Of a DNA stretch of 64,000 bases, positions 1-10,354 are shown one piece after another. Position 1 is the first letter of the stretch, and every line of letters begins with the position of its first letter. Position numbers and translations under genes: made by a program. Below the pieces are notes generated by a model. The model worked only from the letters and a program-made list of their open reading frames with translations. It did no database searches and was not told where the DNA came from. Origin of the DNA: Caballeronia sp. Lep1P3 (lineage in GTDB: Bacteria; Pseudomonadota; Gammaproteobacteria; Burkholderiales; Burkholderiaceae); contig NZ_CP084265.1 of assembly GCF_022879595.1 (NCBI RefSeq), positions 1,178,001-1,242,000 of the forward strand, in the 5' to 3' direction.

Positions 1-900
1 TGCAACGAACTTAAGCTCTCGCCGAAGCCGGCCGATCTCAAGATGTGGTCGGACCTCGTCGAAAAGCTCGAGAATCCGAAGCACGAAGTAACCATCGGCA
101 TGGTCGGCAAGTATGTCGAACTCACGGAGTCGTACAAGTCGCTGATCGAGGCGCTGCGCCACGCGGCCATTCATACGTCGACGAAAGTCAACATCGAATA
201 TATCGATTCCGAGCAGATCGAAGCAGAAGGCACGGGCGCGCTGCAACATCTGGATGCGGTGCTGGTGCCGGGCGGTTTCGGCCGTCGCGGCACGGAAGGC
301 AAGATCAAGGCCATCCGCTATGCGCGCGAATCGAAGACTCCGTATCTCGGCATCTGCCTCGGCATGCAGCTCGCGGTGATCGAATTCGCACGCGACGTCG
401 CCGGTCTTTCGGATGCGAACAGCACCGAATTCGATTCCGACACGACAAACCCGGTCGTCGCGCTCATCACCGAGTGGTATGACCGCGCGGGGCGCGTCGA
501 AAAGCGCAGCGAAGAGTCGGATCTCGGCGGCACGATGCGCCTAGGCTCGCAGAAATGCCCGATCAAGCCCGGTACGATGGCCGCGCGCATCTACGGCACC
601 GATGTGAACGAGCGTCATCGTCACCGTTATGAGGTCAATAACCGTTTCGTGCCCCAACTCGAAGCGGGCGGCCTTATCATCAGCGCCCGTACCCCGAGCG
701 AGGATCTGCCCGAGATGATGGAGTTGCCGCAATCGATGCATCCGTGGTTCGTCGGCGTACAGTTCCACCCCGAGTTCACGTCGACGCCGCGCGACGGGCA
801 TCCGCTCTTCAAGGCATTCGTGGAAGCGGCGCGCGCTCATGCGCAAGGTGAGAACGCATCGGCAACGGCAAGCAAGGCGACGGCGGGAGCGCAGGCATGA
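1..900 (+). CDS. pyrG: CTP synthase, C-terminal part (5' end outside window)
   Basis: Makes CTP from UTP, ATP and glutamine in the cytoplasm (last step of de novo CTP synthesis). The frame is open from base 1, so the N-terminal amidoligase domain lies upstream of the window. What is visible is the linker and the class I glutamine amidotransferase domain. The nucleophile elbow GICLGMQ has its Cys codon at 355-357, and the FHPEF motif supplies the His (766-768) and Glu (772-774) of the catalytic triad. The C-terminus ends in an Ala/Thr-rich tail. The stop overlaps the kdsA start by 4 nt (ATGA), so translation of the two is probably coupled. The pyrG-kdsA-eno order is typical of Burkholderiaceae. 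Confidence 0.97.
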   Translation, partial: CNELKLSPKPADLKMWSDLVEKLENPKHEVTIGMVGKYVELTESYKSLIEALRHAAIHTSTKVNIEYIDSEQIEAEGTGALQHLDAVLVPGGFGRRGTEGKIKAIRYARESKTPYLGICLGMQLAVIEFARDVAGLSDANSTEFDSDTTNPVVALITEWYDRAGRVEKRSEESDLGGTMRLGSQKCPIKPGTMAARIYGTDVNERHRHRYEVNNRFVPQLEAGGLIISARTPSEDLPEMMELPQSMHPWFVGVQFHPEFTSTPRDGHPLFKAFVEAARAHAQGENASATASKATAGAQA

Positions 901-1751
901 AGCTGTGTCACTTCGAAGCGGGACTCGACAAGCCGTTCTTCCTGATCGCCGGTACGTGCGTGGTCGAATCGGAGCAAATGACGATCGACGTCGCCGGGCG
1001 GCTCAAGGAAATCACCGGCAAGCTCGGCGTGCCGTTCATCTACAAGTCGTCCTACGACAAGGCGAACCGCAGTTCAGGCAAATCGTTCCGCGGCCTCGGC
1101 ATGGACGAAGGCTTGCGCATTCTCGGCGAAGTGAAGAAGCAGCTCGGCGTGCCCGTTCTCACGGACGTGCATGCCGAGCATGAGATCGAGGCGGTCGCGT
1201 CGGTCGTGGACGTGTTGCAGACGCCCGCGTTCCTGTGCCGTCAGACGGATTTCATCCACGCATGCGCGCGTTCGGGCAAGCCCGTCAACATCAAGAAGGG
1301 CCAGTTCCTCGCGCCGCATGACATGAAGAATGTCATCGACAAGGCGCGCGACGCGGCGCGCGAAGCGGGGCTTTCCGAAGACCGCTTCATGGCGTGCGAG
1401 CGCGGCGTGTCGTTCGGCTATAACAATCTTGTGTCCGACATGCGCTCGCTCGCGATCATGCGCGAGACCAACGCGCCCGTCGTCTTCGATGCAACGCATT
1501 CCGTGCAGTTGCCGGGCGGGCAGGGCACGAGTTCGGGCGGCCAGCGCGAGTTCGTGCCGGTGCTCGCGCGCGCCGCGGTCGCGACGGGCGTGGCGGGACT
1601 CTTCATGGAGACGCATCCCGATCCCGCGTGCGCGAAGTCGGACGGCCCCAACGCGGTCCCGCTCGCGCGCATGGAAGCGCTGCTCGAAACGCTGGTCGCG
1701 CTCGATCGCGCGGTGAAAAGCGGTCCGTTCCTCGAGAACGACTTCAGTTGA
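897..1751 (+). CDS. kdsA: 3-deoxy-8-phosphooctulonate synthase (KDO-8-P synthase)
   Basis: Condenses phosphoenolpyruvate with arabinose 5-phosphate to KDO-8-phosphate, the precursor of the inner core sugar of lipopolysaccharide. The 284 residues match the family length. Recognisable segments are the N-terminal [12 protein letters not shown] strand, the PEP-binding region [27 protein letters not shown], and the metal-site region [14 protein letters not shown]. The start overlaps the pyrG stop (ATGA). It is followed by 229 bp before enolase. Confidence 0.98.
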   Translation: MKLCHFEAGLDKPFFLIAGTCVVESEQMTIDVAGRLKEITGKLGVPFIYKSSYDKANRSSGKSFRGLGMDEGLRILGEVKKQLGVPVLTDVHAEHEIEAVASVVDVLQTPAFLCRQTDFIHACARSGKPVNIKKGQFLAPHDMKNVIDKARDAAREAGLSEDRFMACERGVSFGYNNLVSDMRSLAIMRETNAPVVFDATHSVQLPGGQGTSSGGQREFVPVLARAAVATGVAGLFMETHPDPACAKSDGPNAVPLARMEALLETLVALDRAVKSGPFLENDFS

Positions 1752-3308
<1,557 letters not shown>

Positions 3309-3370
3309 GCCCGCCGCCCCGGCCTCGCGTGACGCGAAGCCGCCGGACGGCGCTTATCTCGGCTACGTGA

Positions 3371-3838
3371 ATGCGGCTTGTAACTGTCGTTCTGCTCTTT
3401 TTGCTGGTGCTGATCCAATACCCGCTTTGGTGGGGGCACGGCGGTTGGCTGCGCGTGCATGAATTGCAGCAGCAACTTGCGCAGCAGACCGACAAAAACA
3501 CGAACCTGAAGTTGCGCAACGAGCGCGTGCAGGGTGAAGTGCAGGATCTGCAAACCGGCACCGCTGCGGTGGAAGAGCGCGCCCGCTATGAAATGGGCAT
3601 GGTGAAGGACAGCGAGGTGTTCGTGCAGTTCGTCTCGCCGAATTCGACCGCGCCGGTGAACGCCGCGAACGTGCCGGGCATGAACGGCTCGACGCGCGGA
3701 CAGGTATCGGCGGCGCCGCTGCGCGTGGTGCCGAATCCGGTATCGCGATCGAAACAGGAATTGCGCGACCTCGATCGCAAGGCGCGCAAGGACAAGACAG
3801 CGGAAGCCAAGAAGAAGCAGCAGGGCGCGGGAGGTTGA
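3371..3838 (+). CDS. ftsB: Cell division protein FtsB
   Basis: Bitopic divisome protein that forms the FtsQ-FtsB-FtsL complex at the septum. One N-terminal transmembrane segment (about residues 3-21, [19 protein letters not shown]) is followed by a coiled-coil stretch rich in Gln/Leu/Asn (about 28-65), then the conserved [19 protein letters not shown] segment. At 155 aa it is longer than the enterobacterial protein (about 103 aa). The extra 50 or so residues are a low-complexity Ser/Asn then Lys/Arg/Ala-rich tail. It lies 106 bp after eno, the normal betaproteobacterial position. Confidence 0.93.
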   Translation: MRLVTVVLLFLLVLIQYPLWWGHGGWLRVHELQQQLAQQTDKNTNLKLRNERVQGEVQDLQTGTAAVEERARYEMGMVKDSEVFVQFVSPNSTAPVNAANVPGMNGSTRGQVSAAPLRVVPNPVSRSKQELRDLDRKARKDKTAEAKKKQQGAGG

Positions 3839-3861
3839 CGGCTTTCGCTTTGCGGGCAAAC

Positions 3862-3899
3862 AAAAATGGCGCAGTCTCGCGGACGGCGCCATTTTTTTA
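3862..3899. terminator. Bidirectional intrinsic terminator
   Basis: AAAAATGGCGC and GCGCCATTTTTT form a GC stem flanked by A-run and T-run, so it can end ftsB on the plus strand and the lipoprotein gene on the minus strand. Confidence 0.85.
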
Positions 3900-3919
3900 T
3901 GCTGCGTCAGATCGGACGC

Positions 3920-4270
3920 TCACCACCAGGTGCCGAAGCCGACGCCCGTGCCCCAGTAAGGACCGCCGCCCCAGCCGCCGCTCGAGTATCCGCCGTACAC
4001 GCTGACGGGCGGCGTGTAGTAGCCGGACATCATCTTCGCGTTATTGCCGGCGGTGGCCGCCTGCTGGGATTCGTTGAGCGCTTGTCTGTCGATATCGTTG
4101 TAGCGCTGCATCTGCTGCTCGGGCGTGAGCGCTTGTTGCGCCGGTGTCGGCGTATTCGGCAGACGGCTGTAGATGGGCGACGGACCCGGCGGGTCCATCG
4201 CGCAACCGGCGACGACGAGCGCCGCAGCCGCAGCGGACGACAGTTTCAGCGTGAACAGGGCGGTTCTCAT
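3920..4270 (-). CDS. Small Gly/Tyr-rich lipoprotein, unknown function
   Basis: Predicted 116-aa lipoprotein. The signal peptide MRTALFTLKLSSAAAAALVV ends in the lipobox VAGC with Cys at residue 23. A longer in-frame start at 4420 is rejected because GGAGG sits just upstream of the ATG at 4270 and the lipobox would otherwise be internal. The mature part has a Gln-rich middle (TPEQQMQRYNDIDRQALNESQQ) and a Gly/Tyr/Trp-rich C-terminus. No catalytic motif is seen and I do not recognise the family. It converges on ftsB across a shared terminator. Confidence 0.75.
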   Translation of the reverse strand: MRTALFTLKLSSAAAAALVVAGCAMDPPGPSPIYSRLPNTPTPAQQALTPEQQMQRYNDIDRQALNESQQAATAGNNAKMMSGYYTPPVSVYGGYSSGGWGGGPYWGTGVGFGTWW

Positions 4271-4420
4271 CTTGCGACCTCCAGCGGGTCGGACAACTAA
4301 ACAAAGTCCCATCATAGCGCGCGGCGTCGAACGCGAGCGCTTGCATCGCGCTGCGCCTTCGGACTGTCGGGCGCGCTTACGGCGCGCGCCAAGCACCGCC
4401 CGACAACGCTTCTTTAGCAC

Positions 4421-5371
4421 TCAGTGCCGCTGATCCGATGCCGGACTCACGCCCTGCGAAAGCTCTTTCGCGACAAAAAGTTGCGCAACGTCGACCGGAT
4501 CGAACTCATAGCGCTGATTGCAGAATTCGCAATGCACCTCGACGCCGCCGCGTTCCGCGATCACGCTATCGACCTCTTCGCGCCCGAGCATCCTCAGCAT
4601 GCCGCCGACCTTCTCGCGCGAGCACGTACATTGGAAGCGCGCCGAAGCGGGCTCGAAATGCTGCACGTCCTCCTGCCAGAAAAGACGCCGAAACACCGTC
4701 TCCGGCTCTTCCTTCAACAATTCGTCGTTCGACAGCGTGCTGCCGAGATGACAGACGCGCTGCCACGTATCGGCGTCGTGATCGCCCGGATGCGGAACGA
4801 TGCCGCCATCGCCCGGCAGTTTTTGCAGCAGCATGCCGACGGCGCGGTCCGTGTCGGCGGCGAGCCATATGCGCGTGTCGAGCTGCTCCGAGTGATGCAT
4901 GTAATGTTCCAGCACCTCGGCCATCGACGCGAGTGGCCCATGCTCGCCCGACAGCGGCACGATGCCCTGGTACGGCTGCTGTCCGGGCTTCTTGTCCGAA
5001 GGATCGAGCGTGATGACGCAGCGGCCGTGACCCTGACGGTTGAGCAGGTCCGCGAGCAACATGTCGTCCGTAAGCTCGCTCTCGGCGCCTTCCGCGAGCT
5101 TCGCCGTCGCGCGCAGCGTCAGGCTCGAATTGCACTGCACGACCAGCATCTTCACCGGGCCGTCGCCGTAAATCTGCATGATGAGCGTGCCGTCGAACTT
5201 GAGGTTCGCCGACAGCAGCGCGCAGGCGGCCATCATCTCGCCGAGCACGTTGCGCACGGCCGGCGGATACGCGCGGCGCGCGAGCACTTCCTGCCACGTA
5301 TTGCGCAGCGAAACGATCTCGCCGCGCACCGGCGCCGCGTTGAACATGAATTTTTGCAACTGGTCCTTCAC
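4421..5371 (-). CDS. hslO: Redox-regulated chaperone Hsp33
   Basis: Holdase chaperone of the cytoplasm, activated when its zinc centre is oxidised and the C-terminal domain unfolds. The 316-aa product carries the four zinc cysteines as a CxC pair (C248, C250 in FQCTCSREKV) and a CxxC pair (C281, C284 in HCEFCNQRY). The N-terminal core includes RNVLGEMMAACALLSANLKFDGTL-type Hsp33 sequence. The start is a GTG at 5371 with AAGGA upstream. It follows the gamma-carbonic anhydrase gene by 60 bp on the same strand, so the two may be co-transcribed. Confidence 0.96.
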   Translation of the reverse strand: MKDQLQKFMFNAAPVRGEIVSLRNTWQEVLARRAYPPAVRNVLGEMMAACALLSANLKFDGTLIMQIYGDGPVKMLVVQCNSSLTLRATAKLAEGAESELTDDMLLADLLNRQGHGRCVITLDPSDKKPGQQPYQGIVPLSGEHGPLASMAEVLEHYMHHSEQLDTRIWLAADTDRAVGMLLQKLPGDGGIVPHPGDHDADTWQRVCHLGSTLSNDELLKEEPETVFRRLFWQEDVQHFEPASARFQCTCSREKVGGMLRMLGREEVDSVIAERGGVEVHCEFCNQRYEFDPVDVAQLFVAKELSQGVSPASDQRH

Positions 5372-5431
5372 AACGCTTCCTTGGATGTTGGGGCGGAGCG
5401 TGCCGCTCTGCGTTGTCCGCAGAGCCGCCGT

Positions 5432-5956
5432 TCAGCCGATGCGCACGAGTTGCGCCTTATAGTATTCGCGCCGGTCGGCATAACTCGCCGTGGCCGCGCG
5501 CATGCGGGCGATGTCCGCTTCGCCGATCTCGCGCACGGCCTTCGCGGGCGCGCCCAAAATCAGCGTGTTGTCGGGAAACACCTTGCCTTCGGTGACGATC
5601 GCGCCCGCGCCAACGAGACAATTGCGGCCGATGACCGCGCCATTCAAGACCACGGCCTGAATTCCGATCAGCGAACCTTCGCCGATGCTGCAACCGTGCA
5701 GCATCGCCTGATGGCCGACGGTGACATCCGCCGCGATATTCAGCGGAAAGCCGGGGTCCGCGTGCAGCACCGCGCCTTCCTGCACATTGCTGCCGCGCCC
5801 GACGACGATGGGCTCGTTGTCGCCGCGCAGCGCCGCGCCGAACCAGACGCTCGCGTTTTCTTCGAGCGTCACGCGACCGATGATGGTCGCCGTATCCGCC
5901 AGAAACACGCTTTCGTGGATGTTTGGGGCGTCGTCGCCGAGTTTGTAGATCGCCAC
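5432..5956 (-). CDS. Gamma-carbonic anhydrase family protein (YrdA-like)
   Basis: 174-aa left-handed beta-helix protein of the gamma-carbonic anhydrase/PaaY/YrdA group. It shows hexapeptide-repeat spacing, FLADTATIIGRV near residues 18-29, the metal-site region GAVLHADPGFPLNIAADVTVGHQAMLHGCSIG, and the usual ending in APAKAVREI. Members trimerise and bind zinc. Activity as a carbonic anhydrase or as a CoA-thioesterase is not decided by sequence. Upstream of hslO on the same strand. Confidence 0.93.
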   Translation of the reverse strand: MAIYKLGDDAPNIHESVFLADTATIIGRVTLEENASVWFGAALRGDNEPIVVGRGSNVQEGAVLHADPGFPLNIAADVTVGHQAMLHGCSIGEGSLIGIQAVVLNGAVIGRNCLVGAGAIVTEGKVFPDNTLILGAPAKAVREIGEADIARMRAATASYADRREYYKAQLVRIG

Positions 5957-6153
5957 GTTGTCTCCTCTGCTCTCGTTGATCGGGGAATTTCGCGCGGCGC
6001 TAAAATGCGCGCCTTGGCGCCCGCGCGTGGATGCCGCGCTTTTTTGCGCGCTCGTGATGCGATGCTTGGCGTCGATCTTGCCGCCGCCGGGATTCCCATT
6101 TTAGCCGTTTGCAGCGTTTCGCCGCCGAGCCTGCATTTCCTGTGTACGTTGTC

Positions 6154-7002
6154 ATGCCGAATGCCCCGACGCTCCCGACTGCCGATTCCATTCCCCAATG
6201 CGCGCGCGCCACGGCGCTCGCGATCCTCCGCGAGCCGGAACCGGCAGCGAAGGCCGCGCACGCGCGTGCGTTGTACGAGCGCGTGCGAGCGGGCGCGTGC
6301 GTCGTCGATCCGGCCGTCGCGCTCGCGGAACCCGAGGGCCTTCCCGGACGCCCGGCGCGGCCCGAACTCGTCGAGCCGTCGTCGCTCAAGCGCCGCAGCA
6401 TGCAGTCCGACGCGGGCCGCGCGGTGCTGCTGCACGCGCTCGCGCATATCGAATTCAATGCGATCAACCTCGCGCTCGACGCGGTCTGGCGCTTTCCGTC
6501 GATGCCCGCCAATTTTTATCTCGACTGGTTGAAAGTCGCGGCCGAGGAAGCGCATCACTTCTCGCTTCTCACGGCGCGCCTTGCGGAATTCGGCCACGCC
6601 TACGGCGATTTTCCGGCGCACGATGGTTTGTGGGACATGGCGCAGCGCACGCGTGGCGACGTGCTGGCGCGCATGGCGCTCGTTCCGCGCACGCTGGAGG
6701 CGCGCGGGCTGGACGCGTCGCCGCCGATTCGCAAGCGGCTCGCGCAGGCGGGCGATCACGCGTCGGCGGCGATTCTCGACGTGATCCTGCGCGACGAAAT
6801 CGGCCATGTGCTGATCGGCAATCGCTGGTTCCGGTTTCTCTGCGAGCGTGCGTCGCTCGATCCGCACGCCGCCTACGAACGGCTCGCCGCGCACTATCAC
6901 GCGCCGAAGCTGCGCGGTCCGTTCAACTTCGAGGCGCGCCGCGACGCGGGCTTCGACGAGGAGGAGCTTCGGGCGCTTGCGGGGCTGGACGGCGCGGTCT
7001 GA
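6154..7002 (+). CDS. DUF455 (ferritin-like) family protein
   Basis: Product of 282 aa belonging to the DUF455 / COG2833 ferritin-like family. Conserved acidic/His stretches that probably bind a di-metal centre are visible: HALAHIEFNAINLALD, AAEEAHHFSLL and RDEIGHVLIGNRWF. The ATG at 6154 (MPNAPT) is preferred. The longest frame begins at a TTG (6109) without a ribosome site. Function is unknown. It is followed after 59 bp by an alpha/beta hydrolase on the same strand. Confidence 0.85.
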   Translation: MPNAPTLPTADSIPQCARATALAILREPEPAAKAAHARALYERVRAGACVVDPAVALAEPEGLPGRPARPELVEPSSLKRRSMQSDAGRAVLLHALAHIEFNAINLALDAVWRFPSMPANFYLDWLKVAAEEAHHFSLLTARLAEFGHAYGDFPAHDGLWDMAQRTRGDVLARMALVPRTLEARGLDASPPIRKRLAQAGDHASAAILDVILRDEIGHVLIGNRWFRFLCERASLDPHAAYERLAAHYHAPKLRGPFNFEARRDAGFDEEELRALAGLDGAV

Positions 7003-7061
7003 AGCGCTTCGCCGCTATACTCGAACGACCATCCTTTTCTATCGATTCCAAGGCGAAAACC

Positions 7062-7946
7062 ATGAAAGAATCGCGCTCCGAGTTCGTCGATGCGCGCGGC
7101 GTGCGGCTGCATGTGCGCCGCTGGGGTTCGCCCGACGCGCCCATGCTTTTCATGCTGCACGGCTGGATGGACGTGGCCGCGTCGTTCCAGTTCGTCGTCG
7201 ATGCGCTCGCGGGCGACTGGCAAGTGCTCGCGCCCGATGCGCGCGGCTTCGGCCTGTCGGACTGGCCTGTCGCGCAACGAGGCGGCGGGCATTATTACTT
7301 TCCCGACTATCTCGCCGATCTGGATGCGCTTCTCGACCACTACGCGCCGATGGGCGCCGTCGATCTCGTCGGGCACAGCATGGGCGCGAACGTCGCGCTG
7401 CTCTATGCGGGCGCGCGGCCCGAGCGCGTGCGGCGCGTCGTCGATCTGGAAGGTTTCGGGCTTCCCGCGACACGTCCGTCGCAAGCGCCCGGCGCGATGA
7501 CGCGATGGCTCGACGATCTGCGCGCGCCGCCGCCCTTGCGCAGCTACGCCACGCTCGATGAAGTCGCCGACCGGCTCATCAAGACGAATCCGCGTCTCGC
7601 GCGCTCGCGGGCGCGTTTTCTCGCGCAGCACTGGTCGCGTCGCGAAGCGGACGGCGCCTTTCATCTGCTCGCGGACCCGGCGCACAAACTGCGCAGCCCG
7701 ACGCTCTTTCGACTCGACGAAGTGATGGCCGTCTGGTCGCGCGTGCGGGCGAAAGTGCTGCATGTCGAGGCGCAAGAGTCGCCGACGCTCGCGCAGTTCG
7801 CCGCCGGTACGCCGATCGCCGAATTCAAGGCGCGCTTTTCCGCGTTCGTGGACTGGCGCGAGGAAACCTTGAGCGACGCGGGACACATGATTCATCACGA
7901 TCAGCCCGAGCGCGTCGCCGCGCTGATCGAATCGTTTTGCGCGTGA
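7062..7946 (+). CDS. Alpha/beta-fold hydrolase
   Basis: 294-aa hydrolase. It shows the oxyanion-hole segment HGWMDVAASF, the nucleophile elbow GHSMG (Ser106), and a C-terminal catalytic His at about residue 275 in SDAGHMIHHDQPE. The start ATG at 7062 precedes the conserved VRLHVRRWG strand; an upstream in-frame extension overlaps DUF455 in another frame and is rejected. Substrate unknown. The motif set is common to esterases, haloalkane dehalogenase-like and epoxide hydrolase-like proteins. Confidence 0.9.
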   Translation: MKESRSEFVDARGVRLHVRRWGSPDAPMLFMLHGWMDVAASFQFVVDALAGDWQVLAPDARGFGLSDWPVAQRGGGHYYFPDYLADLDALLDHYAPMGAVDLVGHSMGANVALLYAGARPERVRRVVDLEGFGLPATRPSQAPGAMTRWLDDLRAPPPLRSYATLDEVADRLIKTNPRLARSRARFLAQHWSRREADGAFHLLADPAHKLRSPTLFRLDEVMAVWSRVRAKVLHVEAQESPTLAQFAAGTPIAEFKARFSAFVDWREETLSDAGHMIHHDQPERVAALIESFCA

Positions 7947-7972
7947 GGCGAGGCGTTTGCTTGGGTGTTGGT

Positions 7973-7999
7973 GCAGGCATCGGCGCAGGCATCGGCGCA
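7973..7999. repeat. 12-bp tandem repeat
   Basis: GCAGGCATCGGC occurs twice in tandem (7973-7984, 7985-7996), followed by a partial copy, in the gap before the PHP gene. Confidence 0.8.
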
Positions 8000-8036
8000 A
8001 GCGGTGTTTTGCACCGTTCAAGTAAAATGAGACACC

Positions 8037-8879
8037 ATGAAGCCGACCATCAACGCCGATCTGCACTGCCATTCCACCGTTTCCGACGGCCAGCTTGCGC
8101 CCGCTGACGTCGCGGGGCGCGCGCATGCCGGCGGCGTCGAATTGTGGTCGCTGACCGATCACGACCAACTCGGCGGGCAGCGCGAAGCCCGCGCCGCGGC
8201 CGAAGCGCTCGGCATGCGCTATCTCGCGGGCGTGGAAATCTCGGTGACGTGGGCATCGCGCACGGTGCACGTGGTCGGCATGAACGTCGATCCCGAGAAC
8301 GAGGAATTGCGCAACGGGCTCGCGTCGACGCGCAATGGCCGTGCGGCACGCGGCGTCGCCATCGGCGAGGCGCTCGCGGCGGTCGGCATCCCGAACGCCT
8401 ACGAAGGCGCGCTGCGCTACACCGACGACCCCGACATGATCTCGCGCACGCACTTCGCGCGCTTTCTCGTCGACGCAGGGTACGCGCAGAGCACGTCCGA
8501 CGTGTTCGCGCGCTATCTCGGCGACGGCAAGCCCGGCTTCGTCGGGCATCGCTGGGCGAAGCTCGCCGACGCCATGCAGTGGATTCGCAATGCGGGCGGC
8601 GAGGCGATCATCGCGCATCCCGGCCGCTACGATTACACGCCCGTGGAGTTCGCCGCGCTCTTCGACGAATTCATCGAACTCGGCGGCAAGGCGATCGAAG
8701 TCGTCACCGGCAGTCACACGCCGGACCAGTATCGCGAATACGCGGAGGTGGCGCGCCGCTACGGTTTCGAGGCGTCGCGCGGCTCGGACTTTCACGCGCC
8801 GGGGGAAGGGCGCATCGATCTCGGCCAGCTTCCGCCGCTGCCGGACGATCTGAAGCCCGTCTGGGAGCGCTGGCTTTAA
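8037..8879 (+). CDS. PHP-domain phosphatase (YciV / RNase AM-like, 3',5'-nucleoside bisphosphate phosphatase)
   Basis: 280-aa polymerase-and-histidinol-phosphatase domain protein. The metal ligands are all present: DLHCHSTVSDG near the N-terminus, LTDHD, GVEIS, a central RTHFARFLVDAG, IAHPGRY, and the C-terminal GSDFHAPG. Characterised relatives hydrolyse 3',5'-nucleoside bisphosphates or trim short 5' ends of RNA. The next gene is a YciO/Sua5-like protein, the same pairing as yciV-yciO in enterobacteria, which supports the assignment. Confidence 0.9.
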   Translation: MKPTINADLHCHSTVSDGQLAPADVAGRAHAGGVELWSLTDHDQLGGQREARAAAEALGMRYLAGVEISVTWASRTVHVVGMNVDPENEELRNGLASTRNGRAARGVAIGEALAAVGIPNAYEGALRYTDDPDMISRTHFARFLVDAGYAQSTSDVFARYLGDGKPGFVGHRWAKLADAMQWIRNAGGEAIIAHPGRYDYTPVEFAALFDEFIELGGKAIEVVTGSHTPDQYREYAEVARRYGFEASRGSDFHAPGEGRIDLGQLPPLPDDLKPVWERWL

Positions 8880-8989
8880 CGCTCCCGCCGCGACGCGCGC
8901 ACGCTCCTTGCGTCGTTTGCATATCCGCACGCACCACTCGACAGACGCGTCGCATCTCGCGCGCACGATCGGAACAAGAAGGCGTCGCC

Positions 8990-9619
8990 ATGTCCCAATT
9001 TTTTCGCATTCATCCGGATAATCCGCAGCCGCGGCTCATCAATCAGGCGGTGCAGATCATCAGGGACGGCGGCGTCGTCGCGCTGCCGACCGATTCGAGC
9101 TACGCGCTCGCCTGCCATCTCGACGATAAGGCCGCCGTCGAACGCTTGCGGCGCATTCGCGGCATCGACGACAAGCAGTTGCTATCGCTGCTCGTGCGCG
9201 ATCTGTCGGAGTTGTCGAACTTCGCGATGGTGGACAACCGGCAGTATCGGCTCATCAAGTCGGTGACGCCCGGGCCGTATGTGTTCGTGCTGCAGGCGAC
9301 GAAGGAAGTGCCGCGCCGGCTGTCGCATCCGTCGCGCAAGACGATCGGCTTGCGGGTGCCGGATCATACGATCGCGCTGGCGCTGCTCGAAGCGCTCGGC
9401 GAACCGCTGCTCGCCTCGACGCTCATCCTTCCCGGCGAAGAGGAACCGCTGAACGACGCGGAGGAAATCCGCGAGCGGCTCGAAAAGCAGATCGAGCTCG
9501 TGATCGATGCGGGCGCGTGTCCCGCCGAGCCGTCCACCGTGATCGACCTGTCCGGCGGCGAGCCGGTGCTCGTGCGGGCGGGGCGGGGCAGTCTGGAACC
9601 GTTCGGGCTCACGGCGTAG
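8990..9619 (+). CDS. L-threonylcarbamoyladenylate synthase-type (YciO/YrdC/Sua5) protein
   Basis: 209-aa protein of the YrdC fold. It has the nucleotide-binding start VVALPTDSSYALAC and the RRLSHPSRKTIGLRVPDH segment. It resembles YciO more than TsaC/Sua5, and YciO's physiological role is poorly defined. The start ATG at 8990 lies 110 bp after the PHP gene; an upstream in-frame extension runs through that gene in another frame and is rejected. Likely co-transcribed with it. Confidence 0.9.
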   Translation: MSQFFRIHPDNPQPRLINQAVQIIRDGGVVALPTDSSYALACHLDDKAAVERLRRIRGIDDKQLLSLLVRDLSELSNFAMVDNRQYRLIKSVTPGPYVFVLQATKEVPRRLSHPSRKTIGLRVPDHTIALALLEALGEPLLASTLILPGEEEPLNDAEEIRERLEKQIELVIDAGACPAEPSTVIDLSGGEPVLVRAGRGSLEPFGLTA

Positions 9620-9684
9620 GAATCGTCCTGGCGCCTCAGGGCGAGCGCCTGAGGACCGCGCCCCGCTTGATACAATGTCGCCCT

Positions 9685-10350
9685 ATGGATCCTTCCCTGA
9701 TACAAACCATCGCGGTGTACGCGCTTCCGGTGATCTTCGCGATCACGCTGCACGAGGCCGCGCATGGCTACGCCGCTTGTCTGCTCGGCGACAACACGGC
9801 CTATGTGCTCGGCCGCGTTTCGATGAATCCCATGCGCCACATCGATCCCATCGGCACGATCGTCATACCTATCGTGCTGTATTTCGTGACGAGCGGCGCA
9901 TTCATGTTCGGCTACGCGAAGCCGGTTCCGGTCGCTTTCGGCAATCTGCGCAATCCGCGCTGGGGCAGCCTGTGGGTCGCGGCGGCCGGTCCCGGCAGCA
10001 ATTTCGTGCAGGCGCTTCTCTGGGGCGTGCTCGCGGTGCTGCTCGCGGCCTTTCACGTCGACGAACCGTTCTTCACGCGCATGGCGGCGGCGGGCGTCGG
10101 CGTGAATCTCGTCTTCGGCGTGCTCAATCTCTTTCCGCTCTTGCCGCTCGATGGCGGGCGCATCCTGGCGGCGCTTCTGCCGGTGCGCGCGTCGCTCGCG
10201 TTTCAGAAAATCGAGCCATACGGCTTCTGGATCGTGATGGCGCTCATCATGACCAACGCGCTCACGCGCTTCTGGCTCGGCCCGCTCGTGAACGTCGGCT
10301 ACGCGGCGGTGTCGGCCATTCTGAATCCCTTCGCTTCACTCTTTCCCTAA
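9685..10350 (+). CDS. Site-2-protease-like M50 family membrane metalloprotease
   Basis: 221-aa polytopic membrane protein. The zinc motif HEAAH (H23, E24, H27) lies inside the first hydrophobic segment, and the third ligand motif NLFPLLPLDGGRI lies in a later membrane segment. The short form without PDZ domain is the SpoIVFB/Rv2625-type group rather than RseP. The ATG at 9685 is used because it places HExxH at the canonical distance from the N-terminus. trpS starts 4 nt after the stop, so the two are probably one transcript. Confidence 0.9.
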   Translation: MDPSLIQTIAVYALPVIFAITLHEAAHGYAACLLGDNTAYVLGRVSMNPMRHIDPIGTIVIPIVLYFVTSGAFMFGYAKPVPVAFGNLRNPRWGSLWVAAAGPGSNFVQALLWGVLAVLLAAFHVDEPFFTRMAAAGVGVNLVFGVLNLFPLLPLDGGRILAALLPVRASLAFQKIEPYGFWIVMALIMTNALTRFWLGPLVNVGYAAVSAILNPFASLFP

Positions 10351-10354
10351 GATC

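Noticed and set aside
4424..6532. 702-codon plus-strand frame opposite hslO and the gamma-carbonic anhydrase
   Set aside because: Antisense shadow of two well-recognised genes; Arg/His-rich, no family match by eye.
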